From the NCBI GenBank assembly GCA_004794655.1, contig SMMW01000622.1, positions 2,108,001 through 2,172,000 on the forward strand: a stretch of DNA of 64,000 nucleotides, read 5' to 3'. The notes below the pieces were generated by a model that was not told where the DNA came from, did no database searches, and saw nothing but the letters and a program-made list of their open reading frames with translations. Both the position numbers and the translations under genes were made by a program. The stretch is from Marisa cornuarietis (taxonomy: Eukaryota > Mollusca > Gastropoda > Architaenioglossa > Ampullariidae). Shown in pieces: positions 48,646 through 60,600 of the stretch. Each line of letters opens with the position of its first letter. Positions within the stretch are counted from its first letter, which is position 1.

Positions 48646-51600
48646 CAAAATACAAGCAAGAAAAAATCAAACAGTGAGTATATTCAGTGATTTTTAAGCT
48701 ATTTTGTTTACCTTTTATCCAAAACTACTTATTTATTTTGTATAGTCTCCTTCATTTAGCTACTGAAATAATTAAGAATATGGGAAGGCTTCTTAGCTTA
48801 GGGGCTAATGGCCGTGACTGTGAAACAGAAATTTTAAGTTGCCTTTGCAAGGTCTGCTGGAAAATTCACTAAGCCCACCATGCAGCTGTCTAGGAAAAAA
48901 TGGGTACCTGATTTATCAGGTATTAAGTAGAGGAGTGAGCTTCCCTTTCCACATTATACTCAAGACACAGTGAACCATTTATATTCACTGCTTTTTCGTC
49001 TAATCAGTTATGGTTGGCTAAGCCACTGACTTCTTTGTCTTTCTGTTCTTCATGGTACGCAGCTATGTTCAAATCGTCTATATGTTACAAAAAAAAGAAG
49101 AAAAATATTTTATGGTAAACTCTGTAACATTCTGACTGTACACCATCTTGTGAACAACACATGTTGACACTGCCTACATACCCAAACATGAAATTAGTTC
49201 CATTTATCACATCTTTCAGCAGATGCTATAAAATCTCTTGGCAGCTCTTTTTTTCTCTCAGTTTTGATTACAGCAACTCATTTCTCTTCAGTTAGGTATA
49301 ACATCTGACAGTTCACTTTCAGAAAGCACAAAATAATGACATTAAAAAATAAACAGACTATGTTTTCACTATTTCATGTTCTAATCTCAATTTATGATTG
49401 ATGCTTGTAAAAGTAATGAACTGATAGTGTATTATACTCAAAACCATTTGTCCATAAGGCCATATTTGCTTTTTATTTTTGACATGTTCAACCACTTAAA
49501 TATTATGTGCATAAATTCTTCACCTCTGGTTATTTAGACAATGACTAATGCTTATCATCAAGATTAATTAAAGTCCTCTACATCACAGTGTGCTTCAAAT
49601 TTCACAGCTTTATCAAGATGAATTAAAAATTTTCTTCAACATAAATTGTGTGTGTGCATCCTGTGCAAATGCAAATATTTAACATGTGTGACAAAGGTGC
49701 ACAGTAGCAGTAGTTTTGTTTAGAAATGCAATGGCAGTATATTGCACTTTATTTATATATATATATACTTGATAGCCAAACCAAAGTGATTTGTTTCAAG
49801 CACTTTTTGTTTGCTGCTTCATAAAAATCAAGTCCTACATATACATATATACAATAAGGTATACTCATATCATGCAAATGTTTTTGCTAGAAATTGATGC
49901 AATGTTAACTTACAAGGTCAAAAGTCAGTCAGTCTCACTAACATGCAAACATCTGTAAAGGTATAATCCCCACCTGTTGTAGGGAAAAATTTACACTTGC
50001 ACCATACATCATCCATTTGTTTGCTGTAATAACTAATCTTGCCAAGCTGTTGCTTTGATTTTTGTACAACAATGGAAGAGAAAGTAGTAGAAGCCCCACA
50101 AATATTCATTTCTTTGGTGCACTTTTCCCCCCTTCTCCCTTTCTTGTCTACCAGAGTTGCATGAGAAACTCAATGTTAGCTCTGCTCAAGCAATTTATCA
50201 TTACCAATTACTAAGGCTAAAATTGTTCATAGAATATTGTTTATTTGTTATTATTTTGGAAATACTTGGCTACTATTTTGTTATAATTAAATTTTCTAGT
50301 GAAGAAAACATAAACACTAGAGTTGTAGAAAATTCTTGTATCATAGCAATTAGTGAACATGATTCTTAATGCTGATGAATTAACTAACTGAAGCCAACTG
50401 GATTCTTGCATAAATTACACAAGCATAGCAGAGAGTTTTGTAAAGGTTTATTCATTATGTGGAATGTTATTCTGGTATTCAATTGTTCTGGAATTTTTTT
50501 ATTTATATATTTTGTTTTTGGCAGAAAAAGATCAAGAAAACTTGGATGATCTTCTTGGAGATCTTCTAGAAGCAGGTAGCAGTGGCTTGTCTGTTGCAGT
50601 AAAATTACACCTTCTATGATTAATGTCTAAAAGCTGCATAAATTATCATTCCCCCTCAAACTGCTGAACAAAACTTTATTCTCCTTGTGTCTTCAAGAAT
50701 TGAGTAGACATTTATTCTTCCTTTTGTTATAAGTTTCTCCTTTTGTCATATTCTATTTTCTGTTTTCATTTACCTGGAAATAGCTATTCTTGATGCTGTA
50801 GAATATAGTTAAAGGTCAAATTTTTCTGCTTGTTTTCAGATAAAACTCCAAAAAAGAAGACAGGAAAGGTTCAGTAATCACATTAAAATTTTTGTTAGTA
50901 ACTAAGTGCATCATGTGTCCTTTAAGGACAAGGGAGGATGTGAGCATTTGCTGTAAAATCTTACTATGTCTTTATGTGCTTTGCTGCAGTGGTGATCACA
51001 TTGATTACAATCGGATGCTGCATATTTCCAGTTTATACTCACATTTACTATAAGATGCTGCATATTGCTAGTTCACAGTCCCAACTAGGAGATTGCTGAC
51101 CTGTTTCTTTGGCCTTACTGGTCTGAAATGGTGACATCTTACCAACTCATTTTTATTTATTTATAAATAAATCCTTCACTTAAGCATGTTTCATGCTTAA
51201 ACATATTTAAAATTATTTTCATTGTTCACTGTTATTACAGTGCGTTTGTTGTTCTTAACATTATCATCACTGACATGAGAAATTGGTTGTTTTCTTTCAC
51301 ATTGTGTTATTAGTGTTTGTGAGAGATGAGTGACAGTGACCCTGACAGATCTTAAATTTTAACTAAATTGAACAGACTGTAAACAGATGAAAATTTGACT
51401 TTCTTCTTGTTTTTATACTTCAGAATCAAACTCATGCTGCATTTAGAAATGGGTATGTAGCAAGTTAGCAAATTTTTCAATAAGAAATGAACCTTAAAAT
51501 GTTTGAACAAAGGAAAAATAAATGTGTGTGTGTGTGTGTGTGTGTTTATTTATATGGAGATGAAAAAATGAACAGATTTATACAAAGCAGACTTATGGAG

Positions 51601-54600
51601 AAGTGTTTTTGGTACAAAATATATTATAGCTACTACAAAAAATTGATTGGTTAACTATATATGGAGATCAGATATTTTAGTCTTGAAAGAGTTATTCATC
51701 TATGAACCTGTCCTAAGTGTATGGAGATGACTCTACAAACTTAAAAAAAGGAGATTACACAAAAAAGGATTAGTTATCAGCAAGCATTCAGTTTAGAAAT
51801 CATTAGCAATAGCAGAACTTTTTACCCAAATCTTGATATTTCAGTCCTTTTTTTTGTTTGTTTCTGGCAGTGGAAAGGATGATGATTTCTACAGCAGTCT
51901 GGCAGCTATGGCAGTGAATGGTGAAGATTCAGATGTGTCAGAGGCAGATGTTAACACTCTGGCTAAATCTATTGCTGTGAGTTAAAGGGTGGGCATGTGT
52001 GTGTGTGTGTGGGCACATGTGTGAGAGAGCAGTACTAAGAGTGTTCATACAAAAGATCTTCCTAGACTGCTAAACTTTTCATCTGTTCATATTTCAGGGT
52101 CTAGATGACATGGATGCTGATCTGTTTGGCAGCGGCCTGAAAAAAAGAGGCAGCCTTAAAAGCAGTAGTAGCAAGCAGAACACACCAAGACAGGGAGGTA
52201 ATACTCCCCTTTCACAAAGTACCCCACCACCTCTTGCTGCTACCAACAATGGCTCACCACAAAGAGTAGCCTCCCCTAATCAAGCCCTCAGTCCTCCAAA
52301 CAGTGCTCGGGGCATGGGGCTCAAGAAGAAGCCAGTCAAACCTTCAGCTACCACTCAGTCTCCACCACCACATGTCCAAGCAGAGCACAAGCCCGGTACA
52401 GCACCAGGAAAAATGTCTGGCAAGTTTATCATTTGAAACACTTTTTAGCGAATATCTCCGTGGCAGGGCAGCCTTGCTTAAAAGCTTAAGCTTTACAGTT
52501 TCTTAGCAAGTTTATTCCTGCTTAGACAAATACTGATGAGGGCTTCTGTGTCATGGATACATTAATATCCTGTCCCAAACAGGGGAGATTTCAGCTAGAT
52601 GCATCAATTAGTACAGATGCCTTTTGCCATTAAATTCAAAGATTAATTTATTCATTTCTCTCATTTATCCAAATCAAGAGGCTGTAGACACTGGTCGGTC
52701 TGTCAGTCTATATCATATTATTGTGTAACATTTAAAAGGCCATTCCTATGGTTCATCATCAGATAACTGAGCTCAGATAAATGACATGGACATAATAATT
52801 TAGATGGCATAGCATTATAATTCAAAAATGTGTGCCTTTTGTGTCCTAAAACATTAGACATCAGGGGAACTGGGGCAAATCTAAAACCAGGTCAACCTAA
52901 GGAAGAACAGCGACCCAGCACAACTCCAAAAGCAAAACAGAAATATGATTTTGGAGGTAAGTGATAGGCTGATGAAACACCTGTACATATCTTTCCAAAG
53001 TTAAGTGGCCTTGTAACACATTACAAGAAGCAGAGGTAATTCTAGGCTGCGGCCTTGCGGGATCCCGCAAAATTTCGCTGAGGCGCGCACAGTCTGAAAG
53101 TCAGCGCAACCATGCGCCCGCAAAAATACCGTGGCTGGCGCACTTTTGGACACGCGATGCGGCACTTCAAAATTAATTGTTGTCATTCTTCGCGCTGGTT
53201 TGAAACCGACCCACTAGAATCGATGCTATAATGACTGGACAGTTTTCAAACTGACCAGTTGTTATCCATCTGATGCAATCTGCTCCAAATTTCGCGCCAG
53301 GAAGTAAATTGTTGACACGCCCACAGCGAAAACATTTGGGGCAGGAGATATCAAAGGGTTTTGCAAGCAAGCGAGTTGAAAACGAAGTGAACGCGACTGT
53401 CAACTCTGTTTTACTTTTCGTTCACGACCAGAACAGCAGAAGATGCCCCGGAAAGTAGAAATCAACAAGGACAGGGAGAAACAGACATTCGTCAGAGTGT
53501 GCCGCACACATTGTTGGAACTGAAAATGTAGACAACGAAATAGACTAAGAGAACCTGTCAGTGTGAATGGCTGAAGAAATGGCCTTGGCTAATGAACGAG
53601 GACAAAGGCATGAGATGTAAAGTTGCCTAAAACAATCAGAATAACGCGTTTACAACCCCGGGTGTATTAAGTACCGAACGAGGACGCTGCAGAGACATTC
53701 AGACTTCCGACCACAGGCACTCTTTGGAGGCTGAAATTCTTCAGAAGGATTTCAGTTAGGTAAACTATTTTCAATTCTAATTTATTTCTGTCCTCGTGAC
53801 CTTTTCAGAACATATGCCGGCGGTATTACATAACACTTAAAAATAAAGTGTTGTGAACTTGATACAACATCACAGGACATAGAAGCTATCAGGTTGCTTT
53901 TGCGACAATCTGTGCAAGAACATTAATGACAGGTTCTCAAAAGATGCAGTTGATGTTGCCTCTGGATTTTGAGTTCTTTCCATGCGCCCCATCTTTTTCC
54001 TGTCTGCAGAAGACAGAACACCCTATGGAGACAAAGAATTAAATATCTTAACAGATTTCTATTGAAAACCAGCATGTGGGCAGCAAATTCAGTAAAATCT
54101 TGCTTGACAAAGCAGCATGTTTAGAGGAATGGATTGTGGACAAAGAAACTGTAACGCAGAATGCATATCGGAGAGATTCCACAAGCTGTTTAAACTGTTT
54201 TGATTTTTACAGGGATTCATTTCCCAGTTTGCTGGTTCTTGAAAAGCTATGCCTCATGCTATACCACAATGCAGGGTGTGAGAGGGGGCTTCGGCCATCA
54301 AAACCTAATAAAATCTTCTCGTAGAAGTTGCCTTGAGGAGAAACATTTAAACCCCTGCACTAATGAGACATATGAAAAGTGTCTAAACATTAGCTCATAG
54401 CCCAATGAAATGGACACAAAGACTAATTGGTTTGCAAATTTAGGATGGTATGATAAACTAATGATGATGAAAGATAATTTATTGATATAGAAGAAAAGAA
54501 TATCTATATGATTAATCTTCAATTTCTTGTGATTAATAAAGTATTTTGTTGTATACCAAATATTTATCGGAAAAAACAGTGAAAATGTGCTTGTTTCGAG

Positions 54601-57600
54601 GGACCCCTTCTTTCATTTGAAGGCCCCCTTTTTTTCCATTGAGAGGGCCCCAGGGCCCCTCTTTTTGAAATCCTAGAATTACCTCTGAAGAAGTGATATC
54701 CATTTTATTGTATAGTTTGGGGAATAAATGGAAAAATGTGATGATTGCAAACTATTTTGATCCAAGTAGATTGGCTGTAAGGTGAGATATTTTATTTTGA
54801 TTTGACATATTTTGTTGACTTCAGACTTCGATGAGGATGACCCATTAGCAGGCTTATCACTGGATGAAGACAGTGTGTCAGAAGCAGCCAGAAAGCCCAT
54901 TGACAAAAGGGGTGTGAAGAAGAAGACTGTGGTTGGCCAGCAAGCACCACAAGAGGAAGAGCCAAAATCACTACAGCATGTAGCTCAGCCACGTATGGTT
55001 TTAAACTTATGTGATTTTCCTCCGAGATTTTGTGAGAGATTTCGCACCATGGGTAACTCAACACTGAGCATGAAAAGTATGGTTCCCATATATACAGAGT
55101 CTTTGATTTGAAAAACTGATTGTAAAATCAAAATGTGTAGCTAAAGCTGTCAAGGTTTCCATTATTTGCCACTCCATCAGTCTCTTTGTGATTGAAATCC
55201 ACTGTTTTTTCTTTGAAATTGACAGAATCACCTCGGAAGCCTAGTCTTCTTGAAAGACCTCCTACTCGTAGTGGCAGTGGAAATTTAAAGTCGCCAGATA
55301 CTTCTAAGGCCCAATGTATGTTTATCGTGAACAAATGTCATAAATATCAATGATTCTGGTGTGTGTGTATATATATATATATATAGGTATAGTTATATTA
55401 ATGTTATTTTTCCAATGCTACCTGAAGTTTAGCTCATCTCAAGTTTTTTTTCAGATAAATTCTTACGGTTATTTTATTCAAACTTAATAAACAATACCTC
55501 GGACTGTACTAGATTTTGCTTTTTTTGACACACAGTAATATGTGGTTTGAAAATAGTTCTGAGTAAAATCAGTCTTTGTATAAAAGCTGTGAAGGGAGGA
55601 ACATGCATAAGGAAGTTACCCATATCTGAGTAAAGAAAGCGGTCTAAAAGTACCCAGATGAAGTCAGTTTGACACAAGGAAAGTATTCCTCTGTAGCAGC
55701 CCCACCAATCACCAAGCACAAGGAAGAAATGGTTTTCAGTGATGATGATCAATTTTTGGATGGATTGGGGCTGGAGGGTGGTGAATCTGTGCCTTCCACT
55801 GCCAGGTCCAGATTGAGTCAGTCTGCAGATGAAGAAAGCAGACCAGCCCGCTCCATGCTGGACAGCCTTTTGGGTCGTGGAGAAAGTTCTGCTGCTAGTC
55901 ATCTAGAGACCAAAGAAAGACCAAAGCAGTTTGTGCTGGACAAGAAATACACACAGGCAAAAGGAGGTGGGTTTCGTATATGTCTAGTCTAGCCATACTT
56001 TCTTAACTATTTGAAACACAAAGCAGTAGTCTCATGTAGAATCATGTTTGATGGTGGAATTTGTATCTGTTGTGGCATTCCTGGGATGTTATTTCTGAAA
56101 GATTTTGACAGCAGAAGTAGGACTGGGCTTGTTCCTGGTAGCAGACTTGTTATAAAGATGTCCAGTGGACAGAAAACGCTAGTCATCATAAAAAGACTTA
56201 ATGCATATTTGAGTTTTTAAAACTTTTTTATGTATTTATAAAAGACTGTACCTTTGTCATGTAGATCACATTCAAATATTACCAGAGCTTCTGGCAATTT
56301 TTGTAAAAGAATAATAACTTTCCTATGGTTACATTAAAGAAAAAACAGAGCAAGATGAGGATGACCTTTTTGGCAACTACCAGCCCTCAGCTGCATCTGG
56401 CTCTCGACCTAGTTCTAGGCGCTCTGTCAGGTCTGTTATACTAATTTTTATGGTCTCTATTCTGTGCGTGTGTGCATGCATGCATAAAGTAAACCCAACC
56501 GTTGGAAAAAGAATTTTCAGGAAGATAAACCCCTATGAATGAATGTTGTGAGTAGGAGAGATCACTTCAGCATCTCTGCTTCCTCTTCTTCGTTTCTCTA
56601 GGGCATTGTTCTCTTTTATGTGCAGGTTTCAGGATGATGACGATATCTTCGGCAAAGACCCACCAAGTAGCATTCATCGACATCATAGTGGAAGTCATGT
56701 TCCAGATGACATGGGATGGTTAGAGGAATTAAGTAGGGAAGAAAAGTCAGCACAACCTTCTAGAGCTGCCCAAAACTCTTTACTTGCTTCAGCAGCCTCG
56801 GGCAGTGTCCCCCCATCAACATCCTCAAGCACCACACCCACAACTGCAGCTGCAAAACCTTCACAAGCTCAGTCTTCAGGAACAAAAGCAGTTCAAATAG
56901 CTTCTAAGACTCTTAGCAGTTTGTTAAAGGCTGAAGATGCAATGCCTTCAGCTTCTCTAACAGCAAATGATGATTATTCCAAACAGAATGCTGAACCACC
57001 TTCTGTAGAACAGGTAACTGACAAAGGGTCAAAGAAACCAAATCCAAAAGACTGGCTTGGGTTGGGGAGTTCAGATTCAGATGAGGAGTATTTCAAGCCA
57101 AGGCGAGTGTCTTCACGATCACCAGGCATTGTTCAGATCCAACCTGAAATACTGTCTCCCAGTCACATAGCAAGAAATGCTTCAAAGCCTGAAGTCTTGG
57201 CAAAACCCAGAGATGATGCTAATGATGAAGAAGATTCCTTAATGGAACGAGTTCGAGCAAGACGTCAGCAAGCCAAGGCCAATCAGGTCACACTTTCTGC
57301 AGCAGTTTCCTCCTATGGTGCAGTGGACCCTATGGCATTGGCGTTAGTACACTTCCGCTGCATTTCTCAACCATGTTTTTATGTTCATTTGTGACATTGT
57401 TCTTGTGCTCTCCTTTCCATAGTTTATACTGAGCAAACGTTTGCAATTTCACACCCATGTTATGTTGTCATATGTAATGTGTTGTAATGTGTCAGCATAA
57501 ATGTGTTTTTGCTAGAGTGAGATGGCTTTTCATAAATCGTGCAGTTCTTCAGGTTAAGAGAGAGAGTGTGTGTGTGGGAGAGAGACAGAGAGAGACTTAA

Positions 57601-60600
57601 CTTTACATATTCACATGCAGGCATTGCTTACTCACTTTCATAAAGGGACAATTTTGATTTAATGAGTCATCCTAAAAAGGGACATGGACTTCACTAGACA
57701 CCTAACTAAGGGAGACAACTCCATTCTTCAGCACTTGCAAAAATTTAAGTTCCAAAACTTAGAATTTTGTTGTTTGGCTATGTTAACTTTTATCAGAAGA
57801 AAATAATATTGCTACAAGAAATGATTTATCTATGTACTTTACAGAAAACCTTCTGTGCATGCATCAGTAACTCAGACAAACTCAGACGGCTTTCTTCCAG
57901 GTGTAGGAGAGTCTCACGATGAAGGTAATTTATGTCAGTGAGATTTAGAAAGACTTCTTACAGATATGGTGACCTGCATGATGATAGTATTGGGCTTTTT
58001 GTTGATGCCTTTCATGTCAAAGTGTTAGCTACTGTAGCAATATGTATGGAATAGAATAGTCTCAGATATTCAACATTTACAGTCTATCAACTATCATTTA
58101 GTTATATAATCATAATAATAAGAGACCATCTTGACTATTTAAGAGAAGAAGAGAGTGAGAGAAGAAGATCTTGACACAGATTTAGGACTGCTAACATTAA
58201 AAGACTCCTTCTTTTCCACCACACATGAAAACTGAGGCAAATTATTCAGGAATATTTTGGGGCTTTCTAGTACATGTTGCATGAGTAAGATGCTGCAGTC
58301 ATAATGCAATGGGCTGAGAGACAAATATTTATAATACATGACATTATTACCTGGAAAATATTGCAATGTGTGACAGTAAGAACTTTGAGACTTCAAAGGC
58401 ATCGATCAATGTTGATTGATGTAAAGCAATTGAGTGTGTGACAGCGGCTATGGAAACTATAAACTGAGTTAATATCAACAGAAGATAATGCAGTTATTAA
58501 ATAATGTAGGGTAGCATTGCAGCCATTAAACAGTGTTTTATGATGCTTGTGCAGTCTATACAAGATGGCCGTCTGCACTGGTTTCTCTGCCTGATGCAGA
58601 TTTAATGCCAGCCACCACCACTGGCACACCTCCCCTTTATCTATCCGCACCTACCAGTTTAGAATTAATTGTAAGTTGTTGCTGCATTATCAATATTGCT
58701 ATTAAATGTCTGACTGTCTTTTATTCCAGTGCATCTGTCTCTGTCTCCTAGCCTGTCTCTTTACCTGTTCTCATGCACTTGTCTGTCCTTCCTCCCTTAT
58801 TCTTTTCCCTCTGTGTGCATGTGTGTATATGTGTGTGTGCATGTTCGCATGCTTATGTTCTTTTGTATGTACTTGTACTTGGGTACGTTTCCATTTCATT
58901 TTGATATTTTGCAGGAAAATGATGTTTCATCAAAACAACAGCAACAAAAACTGCTACCACACCAGAAACAACAAATACAATTGACTTCACATGTGCTGCC
59001 ACCATTGCCACAGACAATTACTACAGACATACCTGGACATAGCTACTTGTCATTGGTTAGTTTACTTTTTGAGTTGTTCTTTTACAAGCACACATGTGCG
59101 CGCGCGTGCACACACACAGGTGTGCATTCACACACGCACGCACTTTCATTCGCTTATTAGGAAGGAATAACACACTGTGATGACACTTAAGCTAACAATT
59201 TTTTTAGGTGATTTATGATCAGTAAGCCAAAGTTAAAAATAAAGGCCACTTATGCAGACTACAGTGTACTGGCAAAGGAGCAGTGAACTGTAGGATGGGA
59301 AAGGTAGATCAGAATCCATCTGCTGTGTAAAGAGGGAAGTTTTCCAGTCATATATGTGTACGTCTCAGACCACCAGTGTTTTTATTAAAAGTCCAGCACA
59401 CTAAGTGCTAGGTAACTGTGCTTCACACCATAAATGAAACTCCATTATTGTTTTCATAATAAATAATCATTTGTTTTATGTTATATATATATATATGTAA
59501 CTTATAGAATATTTTACATGTGTTCTTTGCATTTTAATAACATGTTAAGATAAAAGTTCTATCGTAAATAAAACAATTCCATGAAATGCATTTATTTGTA
59601 GAGTAGTCTTAACTTGGATGCTCAGAATTTGCCCACAAGTCTTCCCAGCACTGGTACTACTAATGGTTGGCCGCCAAGTTCCCTGGAAGAAGCTGCAGCA
59701 AGGGTGAGTTAATAGACGGCACCTGTTTAAGATGGTCTTAGTCAAATTATTTAAGAAAATCTAGTCGTGTGTGTGTGTGTGTGTGTGTGTGTCCCTGGTT
59801 AATGGTGTACTTAAGATAAATGTTTAGTAACACAAAATCTCTTAGATCTATTCAGTCAGTTCTTGCCTTCAGTAACAAGAAATTATTTTCTGCATTTTGT
59901 CCAGATCCGTAAACTTGAGATAGAAAAACAATACTTAGAATCTACCCTGGAAAGTGCAAGACGCAGATATGAAGAGGAAGTAGCTGCCATAGAAAAATCA
60001 TACAAGTGAGTGTATGTATGGTTAGCAAATGCTGGAGGCTACATTTTATCATTTCATACCAGCTGTAACAGCTTACTTCAAATATACCTGTACCAAACAC
60101 CAGTACACTAAGTTCAGCATTTGCTGGCTGTCATTTAGCACACGTTCAAAAGACTTACATTCTGTGCTAATATTTTTTTTTTGGACTTATGTTAGTGCAC
60201 ATTTTAAGTCTTGTTTACTCTGTTGAAGAACTTATCTCCCAAAATTTCTAGCTTCAGTGAAGATCTTGCAAGTGATGCACATTTCAATGCAGCATTCAAA
60301 AAAGATATACACTGGTCGTAGAAGTGCTTCCTATTTATCCTTCTATATCTGAATTAACTAATGGTGTAGGTTGCTATGGACCAGAATCTGGTGTACTGTT
60401 TTTTCCTTTATTTACAGAAACAGAATACAGATTTTAGAGGATGCCAACCAGAAGATAGAAGCAAGGTGAACTATAGTATGTGCTAGTATACCTGCTGTTG
60501 ATGAGAGATTTAGCATTTTGATAAGGAATTAAGTATAGAGGTTTTAACTACAGGTGAAAACAGAGAGTGGGACAGTGTAATGAACAATTTACTTTGTAGA

